A model generated the notes under the pieces. That model searched no databases, was not told the DNA's origin, and saw only the letters and a list, made by a program, of their open reading frames with translations. 64,000 nt of DNA from an uncultured Lachnospiraceae bacterium (lineage in GTDB: Bacteria > Bacillota > Clostridia > Lachnospirales > Lachnospiraceae). Position 1 is the first letter of the stretch; each line of letters opens with the position of its first letter. Below are positions 19,146 to 29,042 of this stretch, piece by piece. The position numbers and the translations under genes are program-made. The stretch is from the NCBI GenBank assembly GCA_947648875.1, contig CANSPM010000006.1, positions 1-64,000 of the forward strand, written 5' to 3'.

Positions 19146-20867
19146 ATGTGGATAATGGATTTGCTACAGGCAGGAAAACAGACTGACAACACGCAGAATG
19201 CGAAAAGTGCCCAGAACACGCAGACAACGGGCAGACATCAGACAGCATCCGTGTTGCAAAAGGAAATCCGCGCGCTTACTCCCGGACAGATTCTCTCCGG
19301 ACAGGTATTGGAAAAAAACGGAGCAGAGCTAAAGTTGCTTGTGAACTTTCAGGGTACGGATCTGGAGCTTCAGGCCAAACTGGAGCAGAACATGGCTCTG
19401 CCCACGAGCAGGAATATTCTGTTTCAGGTGAAAAATAACGGTAGCAGTCTTTCCTTAAATCCGCTATTTGAAAATATGGGTATGGAAGCCAATGCTCAGA
19501 AGGCAGTGGAAATGGCCTCTCTGCCGGTAAATGATACCACCATGCAGCTGGCAGGGCAGCTTATGCGGGAGGGAATGCCCATCGACAAAGAGTCTCTTCA
19601 GAACTTCTACCATGAGGTGACCAGCTTTGCGGATGCGGAGATTATGGACATTATTGATCTGCATAAGCTGGGGCTGCCGGTCAACGTGGAGAATCTGGAG
19701 CAGATTCGTTCTTATAAAAATATGACGCATCAACTTATGGGGGGGATAAGTGATCTTTGCGAGCAACTGCCACAGCTTTTGCAGGATATGGCAGGCCGGG
19801 GGCTGGACCGGGAGATCGGCAGGCTGCTGGAGACGATTTTGTTAGGCGAGAAGGGCATTCCTCAGGCCGGGGGCGGTGAGCCCTCGATATCCGTACAGGA
19901 AACGGAGATACCCATCCTGCGAAGTGAAGCGGAGGGGCTGGATACCCAGCCGGGCCAGGCAAAGATTGTGTTTGCGGAAGGGGAAATCCTACAGCAAATA
20001 GGGGATGGGAAAGAGGAGATCTTACAGTCCCAAGGAAACGGAAAGGGAGAAAACATTCTCTCACAGCAGGAGATAAAAGTGCAGGAGGATGGCGCGGAGA
20101 GTCAGCCGGGCCGGGAGATACCAGAGAAAGCAGGAGGAGATCCGGCGCAGCAGACCGTCCGCACGGATTCCTTCCATCTGCTGCGTCATGTGGCCCGGGC
20201 CCTGTCGGAGGGAAGGTCTCTGCCTCTGAAGGAACTGGCTAAATCTCCGCAATTTCAGAGAGAGCTACAGGAGTATGTGAAACAGGAACTGTCCCTGCGG
20301 CCGCAGGATACCAGCAGGGAGAAGCTGGGGGAAGTATATAGCCGACTGAGTAGACAGCTGGGCGCTCTGTCAGAGGCTTTGAGCAGTACGGGACAGGAGA
20401 GCAGCGCGCTTGGCAGGACCGTTCAGAATCTGAACCAGAATCTCAATTTTTTAAATCAGTTGAATGACACATACTCTTATGTACAGTTGCCTTTGAAAAT
20501 GACGGAACAGGATACCCATGGTGAATTGTACGTATATGCCAACCGGCAGAAAAAGCCGGTACGGGAGGGTGAAGTCAGCGCATTGCTTCATTTGGATATG
20601 GCCAATCTGGGGCCTATGGATATCTATGTCCAGATGAAAGACAATCATGTGGGAACCCGATTCTATCTGCCGGATGAGGAGATGCTGGATTTTATTGCGG
20701 AACACATCGACCTGCTCAACAGTAGATTGGAAAAGCGGGGATATCAGATGAACTGCGCTTTTCAGACCAGAGAGATGAGGGAAGAAAACACAGTGATGCA
20801 GGAATTGCTGGAAGAGCAGAGCAATCGGCCAATAAGTGCGGATTATTCCTTTGACGCGTTTGCCTGA
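19146..20867 (+). CDS. FliK-like (flagellar hook-length control C-terminal domain-like) protein
   Basis: C-terminal GELYVYANR...LHLDMANLGPMDIYVQMKDNHVGTRFYLPDEEMLDFIAEHIDLLNSRLEKRGY; followed by an FlhB-C homologue as in the B. subtilis ylqG-ylqH arrangement. Confidence 0.7.
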   Translation: MWIMDLLQAGKQTDNTQNAKSAQNTQTTGRHQTASVLQKEIRALTPGQILSGQVLEKNGAELKLLVNFQGTDLELQAKLEQNMALPTSRNILFQVKNNGSSLSLNPLFENMGMEANAQKAVEMASLPVNDTTMQLAGQLMREGMPIDKESLQNFYHEVTSFADAEIMDIIDLHKLGLPVNVENLEQIRSYKNMTHQLMGGISDLCEQLPQLLQDMAGRGLDREIGRLLETILLGEKGIPQAGGGEPSISVQETEIPILRSEAEGLDTQPGQAKIVFAEGEILQQIGDGKEEILQSQGNGKGENILSQQEIKVQEDGAESQPGREIPEKAGGDPAQQTVRTDSFHLLRHVARALSEGRSLPLKELAKSPQFQRELQEYVKQELSLRPQDTSREKLGEVYSRLSRQLGALSEALSSTGQESSALGRTVQNLNQNLNFLNQLNDTYSYVQLPLKMTEQDTHGELYVYANRQKKPVREGEVSALLHLDMANLGPMDIYVQMKDNHVGTRFYLPDEEMLDFIAEHIDLLNSRLEKRGYQMNCAFQTREMREENTVMQELLEEQSNRPISADYSFDAFA

Positions 20868-20940
20868 GAGGCATGGCGGCTGCGGGTGCTGCGGCCAGTG
20901 TCTGAGAAGCATGGCGGCTGCGGATGCTGCGGCCAGTTTC
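20865..20940. repeat. 38-bp tandem repeat x2 with partial third unit
   Basis: TGAGARGCATGGCGGCTGCGGRTGCTGCGGCCAGTKTC at 20865-20902 and 20903-20940; third start TGATAAG at 20941. Confidence 0.9.
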
Positions 20941-21047
20941 TGATAAGAGGGACGCTCGTGGGAGAGCGCGGCGGATGTTTGAGAAGGACGACAACCGAGC
21001 ATGTCCGTATAGACGGATATATAGAATAAGTTTTTTAGGAGATTGGT

Positions 21048-21341
21048 ATGGCGGAAAAGAATAAGCCCAGGCAGGCGGTGGCCTTGGAATACAATCCTCA
21101 GGAGGACGCGCCCAAGGTCATCGCCTCCGGAAGAGGAAAGCTGGCTGAGAGAATCATTGAGAGGGCACAGGAGAACGATGTACCCATACACCGGGATGAT
21201 AAGCTGGCGGATACATTGTCAAGGTTGGAGATCGGGGATATGATACCGCCGGAGCTGTATGAGGTGGTGGCGGAGATACTGGTATTTGTGGATTCCATGG
21301 ATAAACTCAAAGGAAAAGTAGGAACGAAAGGTTGGAAGTAA
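21048..21341 (+). CDS. Standalone FlhB C-terminal-domain homologue (EscU/YscU/HrcU switch-protein family)
   Basis: QAVALEYNPQEDAPKVIASGRGKLAERIIERAQENDVPIHRDDKLADTLSRLEIGDMIPPELYEVVAEILVFV. Confidence 0.88.
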   Translation: MAEKNKPRQAVALEYNPQEDAPKVIASGRGKLAERIIERAQENDVPIHRDDKLADTLSRLEIGDMIPPELYEVVAEILVFVDSMDKLKGKVGTKGWK

Positions 21342-21344
21342 ATT

Positions 21345-21698
21345 ATGAACAAGCGTAAAGTGGGGGCAAACAAGGAAATGCTGGCCGCCGCTTTTCTGGA
21401 AAAACAGGGTGTGACCATATTGGAACGCAATTACCGAAACCGAAGCGGGGAAATCGATCTGATTGGCAGGGATGGAGAGTATCTGGTCTTTTGTGAGGTA
21501 AAATACAGGCGTAACGCGGAAATGGGGCATCCGGAAGAGGCGGTGGGATATGCCAAGCAGAGACAGATCTGCCGGGTGGCGGATTACTATCGCTGTACCA
21601 GGGGCCTTCCCGCGCGGACGGCCGTTCGATATGATGTGATCGCCATCGAAGGAGAACAGGTGCGCTGGGTAAAAAATGCTTTTCCGCATTACAGTTGA
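21345..21698 (+). CDS. YraN/UPF0102 family protein
   Basis: GANKEMLAAAFLEKQGVTILERNYRNRSGEIDLIGRDGEYLVFCEVKYR. Confidence 0.93.
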   Translation: MNKRKVGANKEMLAAAFLEKQGVTILERNYRNRSGEIDLIGRDGEYLVFCEVKYRRNAEMGHPEEAVGYAKQRQICRVADYYRCTRGLPARTAVRYDVIAIEGEQVRWVKNAFPHYS

Positions 21699-21737
21699 TC
21701 ACAAGGCCATATTTCGGGGGTATACGGGGAAACGGAG

Positions 21738-22649
21738 GTGTTTATGGAACAGATCATAAGAGCGGCAGGCCGGGAGTCTGTGATCCGTCAGCAAAAAGCG
21801 GGGGAAGTGGAATATCTCACTTTTCCATTGCTCTCCGCCCAGCAGGGTATTACCCACGGGTTTTCTACCAGGAAAGGCGGGGTCAGCAGGGATATCTATG
21901 CCTCCATGAATCTGTCCTTTACCAGAGGGGACGAGGAGCAGAGTGTGCAGGAGAACTTTCGGCGCATGGCGGCGGCGCTGGGTACGGATGTACAGCATAT
22001 GGTATGTACTTTTCAGACGCATACTACAAATATCCGCCGGGTCTATGCGACAGACGGGGGCAGGGGGATTGTCCGGGAGAGAGGGTATACCGATGTGGAC
22101 GGTCTGGTGACGGGAGACAAAGAGTTGTGTCTGGTGTGTTTTTTTGCGGATTGCGTACCTTTGTATTTTGTGGACCGTGCACACGGGGCCATCGGACTGG
22201 CGCATTCCGGTTGGCGCGGAACGGTGGCAGGCATGGGCAGATATATGGTAGAGCGCATGGGACAGGAATTTGGCACCAGACCCCAGGACCTGGTGGCGGC
22301 AGTGGGTCCTTCCATCTGTAGGGACTGCTATGAGGTCAGTGAAGAGGTGGCGGAGCAGTTTAGACAGATGGAGGCTTCCATTCCGGACAGCCGGAAAATG
22401 TTGAGGGAGTTGGCTGCGCGAAAGGCTTATCCCCGGGAGCAGATTTTAAGTCCCGGAAAGGAGGCCGGTAAATACCAGCTGGATCTGTGGCTGGCGAATC
22501 TGCTGATTTTGCTGGCGGCGGGGATTTCTGTGTCCCGGATACAGGTGACGGATGTCTGCACCTGCTGCAACAGCGGCTATCTGTTTTCCCATCGGGCGAC
22601 CCAGGGAAAGAGGGGCAACCTGGCGGCATTTCTGATGATGCGGGATTGA
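21738..22649 (+). CDS. pgeF: Peptidoglycan editing factor PgeF / YfiH (laccase-domain) family
   Basis: HGFSTRKGGVS; DGLVTGDKELCLVCFFADCVPLYFVD; AHSGWRGTVAGM. Confidence 0.93.
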   Translation: MFMEQIIRAAGRESVIRQQKAGEVEYLTFPLLSAQQGITHGFSTRKGGVSRDIYASMNLSFTRGDEEQSVQENFRRMAAALGTDVQHMVCTFQTHTTNIRRVYATDGGRGIVRERGYTDVDGLVTGDKELCLVCFFADCVPLYFVDRAHGAIGLAHSGWRGTVAGMGRYMVERMGQEFGTRPQDLVAAVGPSICRDCYEVSEEVAEQFRQMEASIPDSRKMLRELAARKAYPREQILSPGKEAGKYQLDLWLANLLILLAAGISVSRIQVTDVCTCCNSGYLFSHRATQGKRGNLAAFLMMRD

Positions 22650-22707
22650 GCATATTGTTTCAGGATTGGCACAGAAAACGGATACGGGATTTGAAGCGGG
22701 AGGCTGT

Positions 22708-23406
22708 ATGGCAAATATATTGGTATGTGATGATGATCGGGAAATTGTGGAGGCCATTGATATCTATCTGCGTGAGGAGGGATATCAGGTGTACAAGGCT
22801 TATGATGGGGAGCAGGCTGTGGAACTGCTTGCCAGAGAAACGATTCATCTGCTGATTATGGATGTGATGATGCCCAGAATGGACGGAATCGCAGCCACAC
22901 TGAAAATCAGGGAGAGCAGCAGCATTCCCATCATTATTCTGTCTGCCAAATCCGAAGATACAGATAAAATTCTGGGGTTGAATACCGGTGCGGACGACTA
23001 TGTGACAAAGCCCTTTAATCCGCTGGAACTGGTAGCCAGAGTAAAGTCAAATCTGCGTCGATACACTTCACTGGGCAGTCTGGGACATGAAAATACGCAG
23101 ACTTATAGGACGGGAGGACTGGTTATAAACGATGAGACCAAGGGGGTCTCCGTGGACGGAGAGACGGTAAAACTGACTCCAATTGAATACAATATCCTGT
23201 TACTGCTTGTGAAAAATCAGGGCAGAGTCTTTTCTATCAACCAAATTTATGAAAATATCTGGAATGAGGACGCTATAGGCGCCGACAATACAGTGGCCGT
23301 ACATATCCGTCATATTCGTGAAAAGATCGAGATCAATCCACGAGACCCCCGCTATTTGAAAGTGGTCTGGGGAGTGGGCTATAAAATAGAGAAACAGGAT
23401 CAGTGA
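22708..23406 (+). CDS. OmpR-family response regulator (VanR-like)
   Basis: ILVCDDDREIVEAIDIYL; LLIMDVMMPRMDG; winged-helix DNA-binding C-terminus VWGVGYKIEKQ. Confidence 0.93.
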   Translation: MANILVCDDDREIVEAIDIYLREEGYQVYKAYDGEQAVELLARETIHLLIMDVMMPRMDGIAATLKIRESSSIPIIILSAKSEDTDKILGLNTGADDYVTKPFNPLELVARVKSNLRRYTSLGSLGHENTQTYRTGGLVINDETKGVSVDGETVKLTPIEYNILLLLVKNQGRVFSINQIYENIWNEDAIGADNTVAVHIRHIREKIEINPRDPRYLKVVWGVGYKIEKQDQ

Positions 23407-23428
23407 CTTGTCATGAACAGGAGTATCA

Positions 23429-26182
23429 ATGAAAAAGAACAGAGTGGTAAGCCGGCTGGTGCTGCATGCGTTGCAGCATCTTTTTGCCATTGGGATAGCG
23501 GTGATGGTGGGAATTATTGTCGTCAACTCCAATATTGTCGTGGATAATATGTATGGTGACGCAATTGGTTATCGGATAGGACTGATGGATAATGCGGGGG
23601 AATTTGAGGATTCCCGCATATTCACCGATATATTCCGAAATGCCATCAATGATATAACCCGATTGGCGGTAATCAAGGGACAGTTGGAGTCCAACGGACA
23701 GTTTGACGGTGCCAAGGTTATTAATGTGACCGATTTTGTGAACCGTGTTTCGCAGAAAAGCAGCTGTCCAGTCAACGCCAGTTTTCAGTTGGATGAACTG
23801 ATCCGCTGGGGGAAATACGGGCTGGAAATTCAGACGGTAACTTTCCAGAGCAAATTTGACTTTATCGCCTACTTTGGCTATGACAGTATTTTTTCCAGCT
23901 ATGGATATGGAGATAATCTGGAGCAGTTTGGGCTTTCGGAGGGAACAGTCTCTAACATGATTGCATGGGATATCAAAAACGAGATGGACAACCCGGATGC
24001 GACCGGCGATCAGGAAGATGAAAGAACCGTGACGGACTTTGATCTTATGGAGCAGGAGGAAGCATACGAATTTGTGAGAGAGTATGTGGAAAGTTACTGG
24101 GGAATTGACTCTCTGTTCAACCGGATTACCACAGAGATGGCAATGTTGGGAAAACAGGTGAAGATTCTTGACCGGGGCGGACAGGAGATTATCAGCTTGG
24201 AAATGTTGGTACCCAGATATGTAACCGTGACGGATCAGTCCATTGTGGCCTGTTGTACCAACTGGCCGGATTATTGTATGCTGGAAGCGGATGTGATGGA
24301 GACTGTAAACACGCTGGCCTACAATTATAACCTGTATCAGAATCAAAATGATCTCTATGCACGGGGCAAAACCAACCTACAGTTTTTTATCAGTACCACC
24401 ACCAGGAGCGGACAGGAGTACTACACCAATATGGAAGAGGCTTTTGCCGGGCGTACAGACAGTGAGAAGACCGATTATTTTCATGATCTCGGCAAATATG
24501 TAGTGTATTTTACGGATGCCTTGCGTCTGGACTCCAATGCGGATATTACGGAGAATGAGATGTTTGACAATGTCAGCGATTATGAGTATGCCTTTCCGGA
24601 GAATACCAAACTGTGGATCGGAGTGAACACCCATTTTCCGATTCAAGGGGATCAGTTCTATCTGGCCCAGGATACGTATAACAATATTATTCCGCATATA
24701 TGGCTGAAATTAATTCTCTCCGGTGTCTTTACACTGCTTTGGCTCGGGATCGGGGGCTATATCAGCTATACTACGGGCAAGGAGGAAGAGGAGGGAAAGA
24801 CGGTATCCCGGTTGTATCTCTTTGACAGATTGCCTACAGAGTTCGCTCTGGCGCTTTTACTTGCGGCGTGCTTTGGCCTGTGGCTGCTTTTTCGCCTGAT
24901 TTATGGAAACATATATGATTCGGTTTTCTATCGCGGCAGTCGTGCCACACTACAGCAGCTGGCTACGGCAAAGCAATATGTTCTGGCTATGATCGGAGGC
25001 CTTGGGCTGTTGACGAGCTTAACCGTCTGTCTGTTCTGGTATAGCATGTTGAGAAGGCTGCAATGCGGAAACCTGTGGAGAAACAGTATATTCTTTCAAA
25101 TAGGCAGGGGAGCGGGAAGAGGATTGAATCAAGTGCTGGAAAATCCCAGCGCGGTGATCAGGACTTTTATGCCGTATAACATTTTTCTGCTGGCAAATTT
25201 TCTGTGTGTGCTGGCCTTGTACGAGCTTCGGGAGGACCCCCGCAGGCTGTTTTTGATTCCTCTGCTGTGTATCGCCCTGCTGGATATGGGCGTGGGAATC
25301 TATATTTTTCGCAGAAGCGCGGAGCGCAGTGACATTATAAAGGGCATTTCCAGGATCAGAGAAGGGGATATCAATTATGTTCTGGACAGTGCGCGTCTGC
25401 ATGGAGATAACAAGGAACTTGCGGTGTCCGTAAACAACATGGGGGATGGAATCCGCAAGGCTGTGGCTACCAGTATGAAGGATGAGCGGATGCAGGCGGA
25501 TCTGATCACCAATGTGTCCCATGATATCAGGACGCCGCTCACTTCCATTATCAACTATGTGGACCTGTTAAAAAGGGAAAAGATTACCCAGGAACCGGCC
25601 AGCGGCTATATTGCGGTGCTGGATACCAAAGCCCGGCGTCTTAAACAACTCACTGACGACTTGCTGGAGGCATCCCGGATTTCATCAGGCAATATCACGC
25701 TGGACAATAGCAGACTGGATCTGACGGAACTGGTGCGCCAGTCCGTGGGGGAGTTTTCGGAAAAGTTGGATGCCAAAAGACTTCAGGTCCTGATTACGGA
25801 ACCCGGCGGATCGGCCTATATCTATGCGGACAGCCGCCGCATGTGGCGCGTGGTTGAAAACCTGTTCAACAATATCTGCAAGTATGCCATGGAGGGAACC
25901 CGGGTCTATGTGGATTTGGAGAAAGCGGAGGGTGTGATTACGGTATGTGTAAAAAATATCTCCGAGACCTCCCTGAATTTCAGTCCGGATGAACTGACAG
26001 AGCGTTTTGTACGGGGGGATGTGTCCCGGAGCAGCGAAGGCAGCGGACTGGGGCTGTCAATTGCCAAGAACCTGACGGAATTACAGAAGGGTGAATTTCA
26101 GATCGTATTGGACGGAGATCTGTTCAAGGTGCTTCTGCGCTTCCGGGAATATCAGGAACCTGAGCAGGAACAGCATAATTAA
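23429..26182 (+). CDS. Membrane sensor histidine kinase with large extracytoplasmic region
   Basis: NVSHDIRTPLTSIINYVDLLKRE H-box; ENLFNNICKYAMEGTRVY N-box; GSGLGLSIAKNL. Confidence 0.95.
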   Translation: MKKNRVVSRLVLHALQHLFAIGIAVMVGIIVVNSNIVVDNMYGDAIGYRIGLMDNAGEFEDSRIFTDIFRNAINDITRLAVIKGQLESNGQFDGAKVINVTDFVNRVSQKSSCPVNASFQLDELIRWGKYGLEIQTVTFQSKFDFIAYFGYDSIFSSYGYGDNLEQFGLSEGTVSNMIAWDIKNEMDNPDATGDQEDERTVTDFDLMEQEEAYEFVREYVESYWGIDSLFNRITTEMAMLGKQVKILDRGGQEIISLEMLVPRYVTVTDQSIVACCTNWPDYCMLEADVMETVNTLAYNYNLYQNQNDLYARGKTNLQFFISTTTRSGQEYYTNMEEAFAGRTDSEKTDYFHDLGKYVVYFTDALRLDSNADITENEMFDNVSDYEYAFPENTKLWIGVNTHFPIQGDQFYLAQDTYNNIIPHIWLKLILSGVFTLLWLGIGGYISYTTGKEEEEGKTVSRLYLFDRLPTEFALALLLAACFGLWLLFRLIYGNIYDSVFYRGSRATLQQLATAKQYVLAMIGGLGLLTSLTVCLFWYSMLRRLQCGNLWRNSIFFQIGRGAGRGLNQVLENPSAVIRTFMPYNIFLLANFLCVLALYELREDPRRLFLIPLLCIALLDMGVGIYIFRRSAERSDIIKGISRIREGDINYVLDSARLHGDNKELAVSVNNMGDGIRKAVATSMKDERMQADLITNVSHDIRTPLTSIINYVDLLKREKITQEPASGYIAVLDTKARRLKQLTDDLLEASRISSGNITLDNSRLDLTELVRQSVGEFSEKLDAKRLQVLITEPGGSAYIYADSRRMWRVVENLFNNICKYAMEGTRVYVDLEKAEGVITVCVKNISETSLNFSPDELTERFVRGDVSRSSEGSGLGLSIAKNLTELQKGEFQIVLDGDLFKVLLRFREYQEPEQEQHN

Positions 26183-27375
26183 TTATTCAGCGCGAAATTC
26201 CTGCGGCTGTTATATGTCTCCACATAATTATGTATTTTTTCCGTGGGGGTGGCGGCATTGCTGAGAGATACATCATGGTTCATAAAATCAATGATGGAAG
26301 CCATGAATTTGCTCATATCCGCCTCCACAAAATAGGGTCTGGTATAGATTTCGGGGGGCAGGTAGGTCAGGTTGGTGGTAATCACCTTGTCGAAATGTCC
26401 CTGTTCATAAGCGTGGTCAAACGCTTTCAGACCGTCGGTAAACAGGCCGAAAGTACAGCAGATATATACCCGCCGGGCATTCATACGTTTCAGCTGTCTG
26501 GCAGTATCCAGCATACTGCCGCCGGAGGAAATCATATCATCGATGATAATAATGTCCTTGCCGTCAATATTGTCTCCCAAAAATTCATGGGCTACGATGG
26601 GGTTTTTGCCATTTACGATAGTGGAGTAATCCCGGCGCTTGTAAAACATACCCGTATCTACCCCCAGCACGGTGGCGAAATAGATGGCCCGGTCCAGAGC
26701 TCCCTCGTCGGGGCTTATGACCAGCAGATGTTCTTTGTCCACCAGCAGGTCTTCCTCGGCGCCAAGGAGTGCCTGTAGAAACTGGTAGGGGGGCTGAAAG
26801 TTGTCAAAACCGCTTAAGGGGGTGGAGTTTTGCACTCTGGGGTCGTGGGCGTCAAAGGTCACAAAATTGGCCACCCCCATATCCCGCAGTTCTTTCAGCG
26901 CATAGGCGCAGTCCAGAGACTCCCGCCCGTTTCGCTTGTGCTGTCTTCCCTCATACAAAAAGGGCATAATAACATTGACGCGGTGGGCTTTGCCGCCTAT
27001 GGCGGATATGGTGCGTTTCAGATCCTGATAGTGGTCGTCCGGGGACATGTGGTTGGTATAACCATTCATCTCATAGGTGATACTGTGATTGCACACATCC
27101 ACCAGAAGAAACAGGTCCTTTCCACGGATAGATTCATGGAAGATGCCCTTGGCTTCCCCGGTGCCAAAGCGGGGACAGTCTGCAAGGATAAGGTAGCTGT
27201 TCTCGATATAGCCGTGAAAGGCGGGATCATTTTTTACTTTCTCATTGTTGATACTGCGGCGGAACTCCACCAGATAATCATTGATTCTGCGGGCCATCCG
27301 CTCTGCGGAGGGCAGGGCGATCAGCTTGAGTGGCGCCACAGGCATTGCGTTTTCCAACTCTCGTAAATTGGGCAT
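26179..27375 (-). CDS. prs: Ribose-phosphate pyrophosphokinase-family protein (398 aa)
   Basis: FVTFDAHDPRVQNSTPLSGFDNFQPPY; LVISPDEGALDRAIYFA; DIIIIDDMISSGGSMLDTA. Confidence 0.9.
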   Translation of the reverse strand: MPNLRELENAMPVAPLKLIALPSAERMARRINDYLVEFRRSINNEKVKNDPAFHGYIENSYLILADCPRFGTGEAKGIFHESIRGKDLFLLVDVCNHSITYEMNGYTNHMSPDDHYQDLKRTISAIGGKAHRVNVIMPFLYEGRQHKRNGRESLDCAYALKELRDMGVANFVTFDAHDPRVQNSTPLSGFDNFQPPYQFLQALLGAEEDLLVDKEHLLVISPDEGALDRAIYFATVLGVDTGMFYKRRDYSTIVNGKNPIVAHEFLGDNIDGKDIIIIDDMISSGGSMLDTARQLKRMNARRVYICCTFGLFTDGLKAFDHAYEQGHFDKVITTNLTYLPPEIYTRPYFVEADMSKFMASIIDFMNHDVSLSNAATPTEKIHNYVETYNSRRNFALNN

Positions 27376-27615
27376 CGAATTTCCTCCAAAAGTGTAGAAA
27401 CTTTGTGTAAAAGTAGAGATTGCTGTTCAATAAATAATTTAACATTAAGGGAGTGGACACGTCAAGATATTTCTAGTAAACTGTAGATAAAGTTGCCGGG
27501 ACCGGTACAGAACATGGAACAGCCCATGACGCGCGGAAAGAGATAAATATGGAATTAAATTTCCAAATATGTATTCAGGAATATCGCGGGCACGGATATT
27601 CGCGGAGAGGAAGAT

Positions 27616-28956
27616 ATGGAAAAGAAAAAGGGGCATGTTGTAAGCAGAGTCCTGCCGGGAAGTATTGCGGAGGAATTGGAGATTGAGGCGGGAGACAGGC
27701 TGCTGCTCATAGACAATACGGAAATTGAAGATATATTTGATTATCAGTTCCTGATTCAGGACACTTATATTGAGGTGGTAATCGAAAAGCCGGACGGAGA
27801 GCAGTGGCTTCTGGAGGTGGACAAGGAATTTGACGAGGATCTGGGGATTTCGTTTGAGAACGGACTGATGGATGAGTATCGAAGTTGTCATAATAAGTGC
27901 ATTTTCTGTTTTATAGACCAGATGCCCGGGGGAATGCGGGATACTCTGTATTTCAAGGATGATGACTCACGACTGTCTTTTTTGCAGGGCAATTATGTGA
28001 CGTTGACCAATATGTCAGATCATGATATCGACCGAATTATCCGCTACCATCTGGCCCCCATCAATATTTCCTTCCATACCATGAACCCGCAGCTCCGGTG
28101 CAGGATGCTAAATAATCGCTTTGCGGGAGAGGCTCTGAAAAAGGTGGACAGACTCTTTGATGCGGGGATTGCGATGAACGGACAGATTGTTTTATGCAAG
28201 GGAGTCAATGACGGCGCGGAACTGGAGTACAGCATTTCCAAACTGACCGGATATCTGCCCTATCTGGAGAGTGTGTCCGTGGTGCCCGTGGGGCTGTCCA
28301 GATACCGGGAGGGCCTGTATCCGCTGGAGCCGTTTACCGGTGAGGACGCCCGGGAAGTGCTGCGGATTATCCATGGATGGCAGGAGAAAGTTTACAGGGA
28401 ACAGGGCACTCATTTTGTCCATGCCAGCGACGAGTGGTATATTCTGGCCCAGGAGGAACTGCCTGGGGAAGACCGCTATGACGGGTATTTACAGCTGGAA
28501 AACGGCGTGGGCATGACCCGGCTGCTTCTGAGCGAATTTGACCGGGAACGAAAGAGGCTGCGGCAGGAGAGACAGATTCCGGATCTGTCCGTGCGGGAGG
28601 AGATGTCCATAGCTACGGGCAGATTGGCCTATCCCTATATTCTACGGATGGCTGAGAATATGATGGAAGATTTCCCAGGTCTGCATATCCATGTCTATGC
28701 CATCCGCAACGACTTTTTCGGAGAAATGATTACGGTATCCGGGCTGCTGACAGGACAGGACATTCTGGCGCAGCTTAAGGATAAAGTGCTGGGAAGGAGG
28801 CTGCTTCTGCCGCAGAACGTGCTGCGCAGCAGGGAAGAGGTCTTTCTGGATGATTTGACGGTGGAGGAGCTGAAAAACACTTTACAAGTGGAGATTAATA
28901 TTGTAAAATCAAGCGGATGTGATTTTATGCAAGCCGTATTGGGCGGCTTGTCCTGA
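27616..28956 (+). CDS. PDZ + radical-SAM-like + DUF512 protein
   Basis: N-terminal PDZ-like [72 protein letters not shown]. Confidence 0.9.
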   Translation: MEKKKGHVVSRVLPGSIAEELEIEAGDRLLLIDNTEIEDIFDYQFLIQDTYIEVVIEKPDGEQWLLEVDKEFDEDLGISFENGLMDEYRSCHNKCIFCFIDQMPGGMRDTLYFKDDDSRLSFLQGNYVTLTNMSDHDIDRIIRYHLAPINISFHTMNPQLRCRMLNNRFAGEALKKVDRLFDAGIAMNGQIVLCKGVNDGAELEYSISKLTGYLPYLESVSVVPVGLSRYREGLYPLEPFTGEDAREVLRIIHGWQEKVYREQGTHFVHASDEWYILAQEELPGEDRYDGYLQLENGVGMTRLLLSEFDRERKRLRQERQIPDLSVREEMSIATGRLAYPYILRMAENMMEDFPGLHIHVYAIRNDFFGEMITVSGLLTGQDILAQLKDKVLGRRLLLPQNVLRSREEVFLDDLTVEELKNTLQVEINIVKSSGCDFMQAVLGGLS

Positions 28957-29042
28957 CGCGGGCACGGCCCGCGCCGGGAATGGGTAAGAGTATTGACGCA
29001 GTGTCGCGGGCATGTCCGGCGATTTGCAGGAATGAGGTAAGT

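Noticed and set aside
20865-20945. CRISPR-like repeats
   Set aside because: Units are contiguous without spacers, only two copies; no cas genes in the window
21695-22321. 208-aa + strand ORF overlapping pgeF in another frame
   Set aside because: Frame-shifted shadow of pgeF, whose own frame has clear laccase-family motifs
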